A DNA stretch of 64,000 bases from Epiperipatus broadwayi (GCA_028023455.1 JAQFVV010000500.1:248001-312000); one strand, 5' to 3'. Positions 23,349 through 35,189 are shown, numbered from the stretch's first letter. The notes: generated from the sequence alone by a model not told the origin. Numbers and translations are program-made.

Positions 23349-23893
23349 TATAAGAGCAGAGACTTTCATCTGACCCACCACTCTCCACTCTATCTCATAA
23401 CACTGATACATTTGAACACATATATGTTGAAAAGATAAATAATCACCAATATACGTATTTCATGCTAAACCAGCAATCATCAGTTGATCCAGATTATCAT
23501 CTCTACACATATATGCAATAAGTATTGAATGAATTATGTCCTGTACATGAGGAGCCAGAATGACTTTAGGTCAACATGTATGTGATGAGAATCTTGGCCT
23601 CAGGGTGGCCTTTGAGCATTCCATCATCAGGTTTTCAATTGTATGGATAGTTGAAAAGTTGGAGTGTGGAGTGGATTGAAGCCTGTCCATTAAAGTATGA
23701 AGATTGGCTATTTTAATATATATCTGAGCACTTATTGCATATATGTGTAGAGATAATAATCTGGACCAACTGATGATTGCTGATTTAGCATGAAATAAGT
23801 ATATTGGTGATTATCTTTTCAACATATATGTGTTTAAGTGTGTCAGTGTTATTAGATAGAGTGGTGGGTCAGGTGAAAGTCTGTGCTCATATA
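23349..23893. mobile_element. Foldback element, ~165-bp arms
   Basis: Left arm 23349-23523 and right arm 23731-23893 are near-perfect reverse complements (for example 'ctctacacatatatgcaata' against its complement near 23731). The roughly 200-base spacer is not palindromic and holds 'ggcctcagggtggcc'. No coding capacity; the open frames on the minus strand at 23811-24273 overlap the right arm by chance. Confidence 0.85.
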
Positions 23894-24089
23894 CTCTATA
23901 TATTACATATATTAATACAGGTATATAATAAGCCTGTATTGCAGTTATTAAAAATGTAAGGTAACAGGAGAAAATTAAACAATAGGCATTGGCATGCAAA
24001 AAGGCAATTAAGCAGGGTATAAATAAAAAATGTGTTAGTAGGTCTCTTTGTCTCCACTCTCCCGTCCGTCCCTGGGGCCAGAGTTGGAA

Positions 24090-24450
24090 CAATGTAGTCA
24101 GCCAGAGAACTTGAAGAATTGCCTGACCATGAGTGGTAAACAGGAAGAGACCATGGATCATATTCTGTTTCAATGTGATTCATGGTCCAACCTTCGGAAC
24201 TTTGTGCTGAGGAAAATGACTCCCTGACCAGCCTGTGTGATGATCTGAGAAAGGTCTGTTTGGCATCATCCATCTGATAACATATATAAATTTCGGGATA
24301 TGGACCATTAGATGCAAATTTCTATTTGAAAAAGGAACTGACCTCCTGGTTGAAGATCTTCTGGTTAAATTCCTTCAGAAATCTAGTGAATTGGATAAGA
24401 GAGCGTGTTGTTGGAACCGAGTTTTCTGCATGAAAAAAGAATTCACTCCA
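24090..24450 (+). pseudogene. LINE relic, C-terminal zinc-knuckle region of reverse transcriptase
   Basis: One frame reads NCLTMSGKQEETMDHILFQC and DSWSNLRNFVLRKMTP before a stop, the C-x(n)-HILF-x-C pattern of the zf-RVT domain at the end of many LINE polymerases. After a frameshift it continues IWTIRCKFLFEKGTDLLVED. This last part matches in pattern the relics at 43.6 kb and 45.5 kb (LW/IW, xxRCKxxF). Truncated and broken. Confidence 0.65.
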
Positions 24451-24459
24451 GTTTTATTG

Positions 24460-25131
24460 CACCAAGTTCTGATTTCAATGATTATCTTTTTTTTTTGGCT
24501 AGTTGAAATGCAATTCAGTTTCATTCTTTGTTGGTAAGCTTGCTGGTGATAATGGTTTTATTTTTGGAATTTCATTTCTTATAAAATTACCTATGGCCTC
24601 AAACTTTGTTATGTGTTGCTATTTCAGAATACTTATTATCATGGATTGTATTTTATATATATATAATACACATTTTGGGCATAGATTCCTTTTGTTTATT
24701 TTTATTTAATACATATCTTGTATCTTTCATTTAATACACATTTTTTATGGCAAAATATTTTTTTCATTTTATTTAATACATACTTGTAATTGTAAATTCA
24801 AGAATAAAAGCAGGTATTTCTTATGGATTTGCATTTTTATATAAATTTTATTTGTCATTGATGTAATTTTTTGTTAAGTAATTCATTTTTTTTTTTGGTA
24901 AATAAATTGTATTGCAAATACATCATTTTCTTGATTTTATTAAATAAACTCTTGTAGGAATAAATTCAAGACTAAATGCAAATATTTGATTTTATCAAGT
25001 AGTTATTACTTCACTCATGCTAAATATTCTGCTTACTTTGATGTATTTTTCTGGAAAAGACTGGATAAACAGGCATACTATTTTTTTGATTAAAGTTTAT
25101 GACATATTCCAAACAAAAAGTAGATTATAAT
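24460..25131. other. AT-rich DNA without a recognisable gene
   Basis: T-rich spacer between the LINE relic and the LTR element; words such as 'tttaatacat' recur (about 24707, 24730, 24772), suggesting a degenerate short repeat. Confidence 0.5.
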
Positions 25132-25851
25132 TGTTAAATCTGCACTTACAACTGTGCCAATGTTATATCTGCAAATCATACTGTGCGGTCAGCCAATAAC
25201 GTTATAAATTCCCATGCTGTTCTTTTCCAATGAGTGCTCTCCAACGAATCAGTCTGCAACAAAGCTCTCCAACGAATTGGTCTGCAATGAATGCTCTCCA
25301 ACGAATTGTTCTGCAACGAAGCTCTCCAATGAATTGGTCTGCAATCTCTCCGCTGAATTAGTCTGCAACGAATGCTCTCCAACGAATTGGTCTGCCACGA
25401 AGCTCTCCAAACAAATTGGTCTGCAACGAAGCTCTCCAACGAATGCTCTCAATATCTCCACTGCGGTCTCTTTCAGCTACACCCGTGAACTACATTTTCA
25501 CTGGGCGCTGATCATTAACCGCCAGCACTGACGCGAGATATCTCTACTTAAATACTGCTTACTCAGTACTGCTTGACTGCTCTCTATGTTACACTGCTAG
25601 ATGTTACCCAGTCTTCCTATCGCTCTCTGACAACTGCAATGATCAATCAATGCACTGACCAATAAGGTAATGTCTCTTATCTAGAAACATTTGTAATTAG
25701 CAAATATTTCTAGGAATTGTCGATCGCCATTACGTCAATGCACTAATTAAATTCCTCAGCTATCAGAGTGCGATCTAAAAACAGCCTTACGTATAAATTC
25801 TAGTTTTTTCTGGAGTGCACAAACATGTCTGCCATTTTACAAAACACTACA
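25132..25851 (-). repeat. 3' LTR of the TRIM-like element
   Basis: The 3' copy in minus orientation. It contains a degenerate tandem repeat of about 28 bases (core 'ctctccaacgaattggtctg') at 25225-25450, which produces overlapping open frames on both strands that are not genes. A 'tatttaagtag' TATA-like box lies near 25545 on the minus strand. Confidence 0.85.
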
Positions 25852-25866
25852 CACCTCCCTCCACTC
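25852..25866 (-). promoter_or_regulatory. Polypurine tract
   Basis: On the minus strand the 15 bases before the 3' LTR read GGAGTGGAGGGAGGTG or close to it, almost all purine, directly abutting the LTR's TG. This is where plus-strand DNA synthesis is primed in LTR retrotransposons. Confidence 0.75.
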
Positions 25867-26100
25867 CAGAAAAACCCTTGTTGCTATTTCTACTTTCCTG
25901 TACTTTCACTAAGAAATGTACCATTTAACTCTGATGCCAAAACTTTTTCACCAGTAACCTTCAATGGTGACTGCGCAAGCATTTTATTTCCAAACTTTTC
26001 ACTTCCATTGCTAATGTTACTAATTGGGATTGACATTTTCACCTGGTTTCTCTGTCTATGGCTAAACTTGTAGTTCAATGTATTCGCTAGTCCCAGGTTC

Positions 26101-26118
26101 CAAATGCGACTGCGCCAA
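26101..26118 (-). promoter_or_regulatory. Primer-binding site (tRNA-Ser-like)
   Basis: On the minus strand, directly after the 5' LTR's final CA, the sequence is TTGGCGCAGTCGCATTTG. TGGCGCAGTCG matches the complement of tRNA 3' ends of the type ...CGACTGCGCCA; of the tRNAs I know tRNA-Ser fits best, but the identity is an inference. Confidence 0.65.
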
Positions 26119-26877
26119 TGTTAAATCCACACTTACAACTGTGCCAATGTTATATCTTCAAGTCATACTGTGCAATCAGCCAATAATGTTATACAATTCC
26201 CACGCTGTTCTTTTCCAACGAGTGCTCTCCAACGAATCGGTCTGCAACGAAGCTCTCCAATGAATTGGTCTGCAATGAATGCTCTCCAACAAATTGGTCT
26301 GCAACAAAGCTCTCCAACGAATTGATCTGCAATCTCTCCGCTGAATTGGTCTGCAACAAATGCTCTCCAACGAATTGGTCTGCCACGAAGCTCTCCAAAC
26401 GAATTGGTCTGCAATGAAGCTCTCCAATGAATTGGTCTGCAATGAAGCTCTCCAACGAATGCTCTCAATATCTCCGCTGTGGTCTCTTTCAGCTACACCC
26501 ATGAACTACATTTCCACTGGGCGCTGATCATTAACCGCCAGCACTGACGCAAGATATCTCTACTTAAATACTGCTTACTCAGTACGGCTTGACTGCTCTC
26601 TACTGCTCTCTATGTTACACTGCTAGATGTTACCCAGTCTTCCTATCGCTCTCTGACAACTGCAACGATCAATCAATGCACTGACCAATAAGGTAACGTC
26701 TCTTATCTAGAAACATTTGTAATTAGCAAATATTTCTAGGAATTGTCGATCGCCATTACGTCAATGCACTAATTAAATTCCTCAGCTATCAGAGCGTGAT
26801 CTAAAAACAGCCTTACGAATAAATTCTAGTTTTTTCTGGAGTGCACAAACATGTCTTCCATTTTACAAAACACTACA
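26119..26877 (-). repeat. 5' LTR of the TRIM-like element
   Basis: Direct repeat of 25132-25851 with about the same internal order. It has one or two more units of the 28-bp tandem repeat (26220-26460) and an extra 'ctctctactg' near 26590, which explains its greater length. Confidence 0.85.
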
Positions 26878-26882
26878 GTAAT

Positions 26883-28130
26883 CATGAAGTATATATATTT
26901 TAATGCTAGCGAAAGATATGTGTCACAAAACATGCATATCTCTAGTGTTACATATTTATAATTTAAAAATAAATGATCAAATTATTTTATAAAAATGTAA
27001 TATGTTTTAAAGTAGTTTTCTTTTGTTTAAAATGCAGTTTTATGAAAATAAAAAAAAGATTGTTATATTTTCTTTTAAAAGAGAATAAAGTTTTAGTATT
27101 GAGAGGGTTGGTGGAAAATATAAAATAGAAAGATTTAAAACTCTTTTTCTCCCTCTCTTTTTAAAGAAACCCCCTTTATAAAAGAATAAATAAGTAAATA
27201 TGGAAAGTTAAAATAAAATCAGTTTGTAAAAGTGAAAACTTTCGAAAATACAATTAGTTTCAAAGATTAATTAATTAATTTGGAATGCTAATAAGATTTC
27301 TGATTGATAATGACATTGAAATTGAATTAATTAAAAGTAACTACAAACTATGTAAATTATTGCTGAGATAGTAGATTAATCTAAGCAAAAGATTATATTA
27401 AAGCAAATGTAAAAAATGTTAATTAAAAAATTAGATTCCAGTTAAGATCAAAATTAAAAAATTATGATAAAGAATTAAAACAATGAGAGAGAAAAAGTAT
27501 ATGTCATGGCCTATTGTTCTTCAGTTGGGTCTGCAATCTGTTGGATTATTCTGCTCTTGAATCTGTAAATCAGACTGGTCTTCAATCAGTATTCAGTTCA
27601 GATTATTATTCAGTTCGGACAGAATGCAGAATGTAGTCAGAGCTTTCCATTGAGAATCAAACAACCAGAGATCCAGATATTTAGAAACTGTAAACACAGT
27701 AGTAAACTAGTCATTACAGCTGCAGTCAACATTAATGCAGAAGCCACATAAGCCATAGGAGGGTCTGACAAGGCTTCATTCCCCATGCCCTCAGCCATCA
27801 ACTATCCTGCCTGAATCAGTATCTGGAACCAATACCGAGATTGTAAACTAGAAGCTGCCATGAACTCTCTCTCTCTCATTGTCAAGACAAAGAATGTAAA
27901 CAAGCAATAAAACTATCGATGGAGACCAAAAAGCCAATTGGTTGGAAAATTCACACAAATGAAAACCAAGATAAAGATACTTTTAAATAATGGTCTATGG
28001 ACATTTTATATTTATTTTAAATGAACTTTAATTAAAGAAGGATTATCATAACTTAGCCCGAGTAATTACTTATATATATATATGAAAAAGAAAAACAAGT
28101 TTTATTTACGTAAAACCTGCTATCGCTTGT
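26883..28130. other. AT-rich DNA and a possible old LTR leader
   Basis: 26883-27500 is AT-rich with nothing recognisable. 27505-27900 is less AT-rich and full of 'cagt/cagtt' words ('tattcagttcagattatt'), resembling the segment downstream of the TATA box in the solo LTR at 59018-60435. It may be a diverged copy of that family; boundaries were not found. Confidence 0.35.
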
Positions 28131-28230
28131 ATTAATGATCAATAGATGGAGCTTTACCAAGACCTCCAAACAAGCGTATTCTGTTTACATAAACATCAGA
28201 GTCAATATTCACTGTCTCTTTCATTTTGCT

Positions 28231-28281
28231 CCACCCTTAGATCAGCTGATTTCAAGCTGATTTGCTCTCATCAGTGAAGGG
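28231..28281 (-). ncRNA. Hammerhead-type motif, copy a
   Basis: Minus strand: CTGATGA at 28274-28268, stem II GAGC/GCTT with loop AAATCA, GAA at 28253-28251, palindromic stem III ATCAGCTGAT (28250-28241), cleavage-site C at 28240. Stem I pairs CCCTT (28281-28277) with AAGGG, leaving a bulged base. Core residues are intact; the G-U pair closing stem II is less usual. Confidence 0.65.
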
Positions 28282-28350
28282 AACTCAAACAAGCGTATTC
28301 TGTTTACATAAATGTCAGAATCAATATTCACTGTCTCTTTCATTTTGCTC

Positions 28351-28400
28351 CACCCTCAGATCAGCTGATTTCAAGCTGATTTGCTCTCATCAGTGAAGGG
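28351..28400 (-). ncRNA. Hammerhead-type motif, copy b
   Basis: Second direct copy, minus strand, CTGATGA at 28393-28387. Same core and palindromic stem III as copy a. Here stem I pairs CCCT-CA with TGAGGG around one bulged T, a slightly better fit than copy a. Confidence 0.65.
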
Positions 28401-28450
28401 AACTCACTGATGAGAGCAAATCAGCTTGAAATCAGCTGATCTGAGGGTGG
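28398..28450 (+). ncRNA. Hammerhead-type motif, copy c (opposite strand)
   Basis: Plus strand: CTGATGA at 28407-28413, stem II GAGC/GCTT, GAA at 28428-28430, stem III ATCAGCTGAT (28431-28440), cleavage after C28441. Stem I is only CTCA/TGAG (28403-28406/28442-28445) because the inversion joint cuts its outer part. Copies b and c face away from each other across the palindrome centre. Confidence 0.6.
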
Positions 28451-28689
28451 AGCAAAATGAAAGAGACAGTGAATATTGACTCTGACGTTTATGTAAACAG
28501 AATACGCTTGTTTGGAGGTCTTGGTAAAGCTCCATCTATTGATCATATATATATATTGTGCTTTATAAATTTCAATATTATATTGTTATATTATATTAGA
28601 TATGTATGTGTTTGAATATTAATGTTTGCTTAAATATTATATGGTCTATTGTCTCTCTCTCGTCACTGCGCCACTATTAATTTAAGAGT

Positions 28690-28985
28690 ATAGTTATTTT
28701 TTTATGTGTTAAAGGTGCTGGATCCTGAGACAGAGTATGAGCTAGTCATGGGATATGTCAAGTGCTAGATTGTGGGCTTGTCATCCAAAGCATGCTGACT
28801 ATATAACCTATGGCTGGCTAGTGCCTGAGGTTGATCCCCAAAACAAATAAAATGCTTTGGATGGCAGACGTTTGAATCCAGCAATCAAGGTCAGCAAATA
28901 TGGTCGGGTTATGCTTTGCATAATTTGATCTGGCCATGGGTACCATTGATGGCTCTGCTATCAGTAGTTTTCTTCTCTCTGCTTG
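28690..28985. repeat. Dispersed repeat shared with 60125-60330
   Basis: 'gctagtgcctgaggttgatc' followed by 'aaaacaaataaaatg', 'gtttgaatccagca' and 'ggtcagca' here correspond in order to 'gctggcaccccgggatttac', 'gaaacaaataaagtg', 'tttgaatctagca' and 'aggtgggcc' in the solo LTR at 60.2 kb. It may be a SINE or part of a diverged LTR of the same family. Confidence 0.55.
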
Positions 28986-29221
28986 AAGGGCCAGTCCATT
29001 CCCATATTAAAAAGTTATTATAAAAAATATCTAAACCCATTTAAACCTAGCAAGAATAAACTTTTTTTCAGACTCGGTTCAATATATATGAATGCAAATA
29101 TATGAAAATATTTTTAACATTTATTATAGCATGTAAAAAATTAAATGAGATTTCATAATTTTTTAACAATGTTTTAATAATTATATAATAAAAATATAAA
29201 CAAATGAAAAAAAGATCTTAC

Positions 29222-30086
29222 CTAAATTCTACATTGTTTTTAGATCGAAGTTTATCCATACCAAAAAATGGAGCAGCATATGTAATAAGCCAGAGTGGGC
29301 TAACCCCATTACAATCAAAGTATGGCTGTGTCCAATAACCATCTTCCAAAACAGGTGCATAATAGATTTCTGGATAATGATCAAATTTAGTAGTATAAGA
29401 TCCTGCAGTATTACCTCTTATTTTCATTCTGGCAATAAACTTTGTTAATCTTTCTTGTGGATCAGGGCCCCATCTTGTTTTTAATTCTTTAAACCAATCT
29501 TTGTTCACATATGCATCTTCCCCAGTGATTGCACCAGTATCATTTACATAAAATGAAGTTTCACCTTTTGAATGAGGAGTAACAGTTCTTTCAGCTAGTC
29601 TAAATGCTGTGGGACCAAACAAAGTTTTGTTTGGAAATTTATTATAATCAAAATAAACACCACTGTTAATCAATCGCATATTTCCCATAACATTTGCAAG
29701 AACTTCTCCATGCATCATATAGTCATTCAAATCTTTATCGGCATAACGGTCAGTAAAAAATTCATCCGGATCTACTTTTTGTAAATACACACTAAGAAAA
29801 TTAGCAAGTCGGAGAGCAGTGCGTGCTTCAAATTCAAACTGCTGCTCCTTTCCATATGCAACATCACCATTCATTAGCAGATCTTCGGGCTTAAATTGAC
29901 CACAATTTTCACGAGTGATAATATTAAGTTTATTAAAAACATCCAATAATGGATCCTGTTTACCATACATATATCGCTTTTTCCTTATATGCTCATCATG
30001 GTGATGATTATCTTCATCATCTTCTGATCTTTTTACAATATTTACACGTTCAGAAGGATCAACCAGAATTGTAACAAATTGAATTC
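29222..30086 (-). CDS. GPR158-like receptor, Cache-domain exon
   Basis: This exon encodes most of the extracellular ligand-sensing Cache domain of a GPR158/GPR179-type class C GPCR; the vertebrate GPR158 is a glycine-responsive receptor acting through RGS7-Gbeta5 at the membrane. It is bounded by 'gattttag|GA' and 'TTTAG|gtaagatc', giving 865 bases (2 + 287 codons + 2). Seen in order: a charged, histidine-rich start (DDEDNHHHDE), then FEFEARTALRLANFLS, a central DWFKELKTRWGPDP, and the diagnostic end YYAPVLEDGYWTQPYFDCNG and SPLWLITYAAPFFG. PYFDC followed by a W-L-x-T-Y/F-x-x-P-F-F motif is characteristic of the family. A methionine-initiated reading from 30096 extends into the intron and is not the true start. 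The signal-peptide exon was not found. Confidence 0.92.
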
Positions 30087-30099
30087 CTAAAATCAAAAA

Positions 30100-33000
30100 A
30101 TTTCATAATCAATTAACTGATTATTTTTAATACTAAATAATAATAAGAGAAATTTAAATGCTCCACTAATGTGTCATTTATAATAAAATTGAAAAAATCA
30201 GTGATTAGCAGATGATATTACATTTAAATCTTTATTCCCAAACAGTTTTCTGGCTCTTATCTTGATTATTAATTCTAAAGATCCAAAGTTGGAATAATGT
30301 AGTTATGCATCTAGCAATATCTTAATAGCATTTCATTATTCAAGCTAAAAACTTGAATATTCAAAACATCTTAAGATTTTGAATCCAAGTCAATCTGACT
30401 GAAAAGCTATATAAATCTGAGTCCAGATCAATAAAAATATATTATAATATCCTCACACCTTTATTAACTATAGGTAGCTATAGATGGCATTAGAATGAAG
30501 AGCTAAACTTGTTTTATCATATATGTAAAATGAAGAAGTGATTTGTTATTAATAAAAAAAATTGCATTTGTATAGTACATTACAGACTTTTAATTAAATA
30601 AAAAAAATCCATTATTTTACTGTATTTTCCTGTTTATATATGCCAAGTTTTTTATTTAACTTCAAATGAAATATCTAAATAGTAGAGCATTAGGATCCAA
30701 AGATAATGGCAGATCATCACGGCTGTTTTAATATTGTCTCTCATCAATGTGACTCATGTATGTGAAGGAAGCATTGCTTCCATATAATAATTACATTCTT
30801 TTTTTATATTATCATTTGTATATTTATAATATTTTACAAATTTTTTCACTCCATCCCTCCACCCATAAATAAAAAATGATAACATTAAGCATTTGTTGCT
30901 CTTTCCAAAATGCTGTTTTGATAACAATGTCTCATAATGCCATCAAACCCTTACAGTATTAAGAATTTATGATTTTATTTACCATCAAAGCATGACAATA
31001 ATTCAAAGATCTTGTCAATAGCTTATGCTTTTATTCTTTCACATGGAAACAATAGAAAAGTTGCATCCAAAAAGTCACGGCAACTGTAACACAACAGTAG
31101 TTAAAAGATATTTGTAATGGCCTTGTTCTGAATAATTTATTTAATAAGATCAGACAAATTTGCTATTGACATTCATATTAGTAAAAATATTTTTATTAAA
31201 GTTTATCATATTAAAAAACAGTAATTAAAACCGAAAAACCAAAATCAGAAATGATAAATTTAAATATGTAAAATAAATCCAGTATTTGGTATTTCGATAG
31301 TTATGGTTTTAATGTTTTAAATAATTTGTTTAAAACACAAAAGCACTGTTAAACTTTTAAGTTTCTATCCGTTTAAACATTTAGTTCAATTCATATTTTG
31401 AATTACAATGAAAAATTGAATTGTTTCCTATCCCCTAATCTCACTGCATATCATTGCTAACTATCCTTTTAATACAATTTAAACTAGCATATAAGTTTTA
31501 GAACTGCATTAATGCATCATAAACTTTAAAGAATCCATTACATTATTAAGATATGCTCTTTTACTATATGTCTGTAAATTTACATTATGCTATTTTTATT
31601 ATTATTATTATAAAAAAGTATTTAAGTAAAAAAAAAATGTAGAAAACTACTGTTATTATTCAAATTGAAAAAATAATTATATATACATAAATAAAATGAT
31701 CACAATCTAATTCTAGAAAGAAAAAAAACATTGATGGAAAGAACTATAAAGACTACAGAAAAAAAAGTAGGAATCAAAATTATTGTGTTTGTAAATTAAA
31801 GGATGGAATGAAAATGTGTGGCTTGAACACATAATCTGTTAACAAAGAGAACTTACTATAACCTAAGTTATTAAAAAGAGAATGAGAAAAAAAAATCAAA
31901 GAGAAGTATAGATTCTTTTTATTTATTTTTTAAACTAGGGAACATATATTTAATTTAATGTTTATCTTTCAATAAGGGGTTAAAAGACAATAAAAACTCT
32001 ACCTACCTTGTACAAGAGTCATGTGATGAAAGACATTGAGCTGTCAAATTGGACTTGAAAGATTTATATTTGATATCTTTAGCTTACCCTAAAGAATGAA
32101 GGTTGACTGTGAAATGCATGCATAGTGAGAGAATGGACTGAGTTTAGTGTATGGTTGCAATATGATGGGGTAAAATATCGATGTACTGATAAACCAAAAA
32201 ACTGAGATATATATTCATAATGCAATGATGTCAAAAGTGGACAGAAACCAAATCCCTAACTTGTGTGAGAATAGAATAAAAAATGAAAATATGTATGTGA
32301 TTATTCAGGTGTTAGCTCACTTGAACGATGAAAGTTGTTCGTGACACATATATGCATTGTGAGAATTTTGTCTAATTTTTTAGTTGGATTGTTGTGATAT
32401 AGTGGAATTGAGATGAGAACAGTTCTGATGAAAAAAGTTTGTTTTATATCAAGTAAATTTGATTCATATTTAAAATTGAAACTTAACATGCTAATCATTA
32501 TTATTCTTGTATGACTTTCAACATAAGTATTTAAATGTATTCCTACATAGAAAATAGATCTTCATTGAAGATGGTGAAATTGTGAATCCACATTTTATTT
32601 AAGTCATAAGAAATCCTAAGAATTAAATAATCCCTGTGGCCAAAGAACATAATACTGCAATTGATAGGGAAGATATAAAATAGATGCTACAAAAAATATT
32701 ACATCTTTAAATGACATTAAAGATCTAAAAAGGTAAATATATAAAACATATTGTGTTAAGTATAACATAAATAACTGGATAAAAATTTTATAAAACTTTA
32801 ATAAAATTTAGTTAATAACTGGTCGATTAAAAACAAATGGAAAATGAGATAGGATATTTAAAATATTATAAGTTTTTATTTGTTCTGTATATTGTTATGT
32901 TATATAGTAAATTTTTTCAATTTTTATTGAATCTTTCCATCATAAATTTATTTTAATTTTGTTACTATTGTTATTTCTACTTCTATTATAATACACTAGA

Positions 33001-34009
33001 TGAGTGTTCAATGTGCAATAATAGGTTATACTGATTTTTTCCTTCATCTGCATTTGTAACTTGTTATAGTCCTCCCTTCTCTCAGAAGTGGACTATTCCA
33101 GATGCCTCCTATATTCTGCTTATCAAAGTAGTTTCTTCTTTCTTTATAAACTAATGCTAAATGCACTTTCTGCAAAAAAGAAACTACTTCAATACACAGA
33201 TAAACAAACATTTGAAAATTTGAATAATAGGTTAACGTTAAAATAGATATTTAACATTTGATAAGGGTTTAAAACCATGTGCCAAAAAAAGGCTTTTTAT
33301 GTATAATTATTTATTATAATTTGTATAAAAAAACTGCATAATGGACTTCATTAATTTCCATTTCTGATATTTGTTTGTTAATACACTGATCTATTTACAT
33401 AATTGAAGAAATTTATTAACTAATTACTTAAGATAAAACAAAAATTTTTATAAGTAAGATGTAATATTTGAAACTCTTAAATCTTATTGCAGATCTTAGT
33501 TTCTCTATTTGTTCAATTACATTTTCAAGAGAAATTAAATATCGTAGAAATAAATTTAAGTTTTTCAATCAATTTCATAATGATGGGTAATTATCAGAAT
33601 ACAGATGTTTAAAATATTTCCAAATTGGATGATTGACCTGACTTTAGTGTGTGAAATTATGATTTTGTCTAGGCCTATTTCAAAGTTATACATTTAAGTT
33701 ATTAGATGATCCAATTGTATTTCGGAATTAAAGTGTCTGAATATCTTCTTGAATAATATTATTTAATTTATTATAATGATTTTTTACTGTTTTAATTTTT
33801 TCATTATTGCTAACCTGAAAAAGAATCTTTTTTAATATATCTGAAATTTCTTCCAAAAAATATTTTTACTGGAATATGATTTGACAGTCTTTTATAAATC
33901 ATTTAATTAATGGACTATAAAATATTAAAGCCATTAATAATAATTTCTGATAGATCATCTGTATTCAATTATAAATTAAATGGAATTTTTTTCATATATG
34001 TATATATGG
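30100..34009. other. AT-rich intron-like DNA
   Basis: No gene is seen. A block at 33225-33330 ('aaatagatatttaacatttg' to 'aggctttttatgtataatta') is a diverged copy of 54993-55090. Scattered short open frames (for example 32301-32498) lack any recognisable feature. Confidence 0.5.
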
Positions 34010-34474
34010 ATATATATTAAGACAAGTTTAGAACAGAGTGGAATCCACTCTTTTCTTATCAAATCTCTGTCCCAGTGCTTAATTTAATTTAATTGGCTGA
34101 TAGTAATCACATGTGCTTGAGAGATTTGCACTCTCTCAATTATTTCAATATCAACTGCGCTTTATAAAATTAATATTATTTACATATATAACTGCAAATT
34201 TATAACATCGAAAAACTACTGCGTAGTAAATCGAAAGATTTCACGCTGTATGTTTATAATTTGAACTCAGTGAATTAAGTGTGATGATATTTAAGATTCA
34301 CGCTTTCAAATATAGGCGCTTTGGACTGGCTTGGATATATATTAAGACAAGTTTAGAACAGAGTGGAATCCACTCTTTTCTTATCAAATCTCTGTCCCAG
34401 TGCTTAATTTAATTTGATTGGCTGATAGTAATCACATGTGCTTGAGAGATTTGCACTCTCTCAATTATTTCATA
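34010..34474 (-). mobile_element. Partial-dimer short repeat (period ~321 bp)
   Basis: A block of about 140 bases ('ggatatatattaagacaagt' to 'gatttgcactctctcaatta') occurs at 34010-34150 and again at 34331-34474, enclosing about 180 unique bases. The structure equals 1.4 units of a 321-base tandem or two short terminal repeats. On the minus strand each copy has a strong hairpin AGAGTGGATTCCACTCT preceded by TTGATAAG and followed by TAAACTTGTC, which resembles a hammerhead with two core substitutions. The interior aligns with the repeat at 44.5-44.9 kb. Confidence 0.7.
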
Positions 34475-34828
34475 TATGTATTGTAATTTGTTTATTTTAC
34501 AATGTTTGGTGTTAAACTTACTTTAATGATATTATGGTTAGAATAAAATATTGGCATGGTAGTGAATTTATAAAGTTTAGCCAGAGATTATGCAAAAAGA
34601 TAATGTGATTGATCAATTATAATGATGTGCTATTTGAAATGAACATGAGCTTTTTGGAAAATATCTTACAAAATATTGCATTTGGCAATTAAATCACTTA
34701 TTATAATGTGTGGTAGCATTGTAGTTAGTTCATTTTTCCAATTTATTTTCCTTTCTGAGATGAATATGTTTAGGCAAGAATTTTAAGATTTGAAATACTC
34801 AAAGATATGTATATATGTTTTTGTTATT

Positions 34829-35030
34829 TCAAGTATAATTATTGATCAATATTTTTTCTTTATTGATTAAAACAGCAATACCCTTTGCAGGACCATTACT
34901 TAAAAGAGGAATGGTTGACTGCGGCAATAATTTGCTGTGCCTCCAACTATGACTGGGTTGACCAGTGAATAGATACACATAAAAGAACTCAACAAAATAA
35001 CAGTAATATTTTAAGCAATAGTGATTTATA
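34829..35030. other. Unidentified less AT-rich patch
   Basis: About 120 bases (34880-34985) stand out from the AT-rich surroundings. On the minus strand they read TGQPSHSWRHSKLLPQSTIP before lower-complexity sequence. No family is recognised; it could be a gene or retroelement scrap. Confidence 0.25.
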
Positions 35031-35189
35031 TACAAATCTGGAAGAAAAATAAATAACTACTCTACTGATCATTAACACGAGTATAGTTTGAAATTGAGCG
35101 AGCTTAAGTCCCAGGTTAATTATTTGCCAGAAAATACTATTTACACAATTAAGGGAAAACTATTAATCACTTTACCTTCACTACTGTCT

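Larger units (their letters stand above)
25132..26877 (-). mobile_element. Compact non-autonomous LTR retrotransposon (TRIM-like)
   Basis: Two direct terminal repeats, 25132-25851 (720 bp) and 26119-26877 (759 bp), enclose only 267 bases. Read on the minus strand, each LTR begins TGTAGTGTTTTG and ends TTAACA. Flanking bases ATAAT (25127-25131) and GTAAT (26878-26882) are a plausible 5-bp target duplication with one mismatch. A primer-binding site and polypurine tract are in place for the minus orientation. The interior has no gag or pol coding capacity, so the element depended on an autonomous partner. Confidence 0.85.
28135..28545. mobile_element. Foldback element carrying three hammerhead motifs
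   Basis: A unit of about 118 bases ('aaacaagcgtattctgttta' to 'cagtgaagggaactc') occurs twice in direct order (about 28169-28286 and 28287-28404) and once inverted (about 28405-28524). The inverted copy and the first copy extend further outward together through 'ggtcttggtaaagctccatc' to about 28545 and 28135. The whole folds into a long hairpin. Each unit contains one hammerhead-type motif. Confidence 0.8.

Noticed and set aside
25176-26502. Overlapping open frames on both strands rich in repeated Glu-Ser-Phe or Cys-Asn motifs
   Set aside because: They translate the 28-bp tandem repeat inside the two LTRs in several frames.
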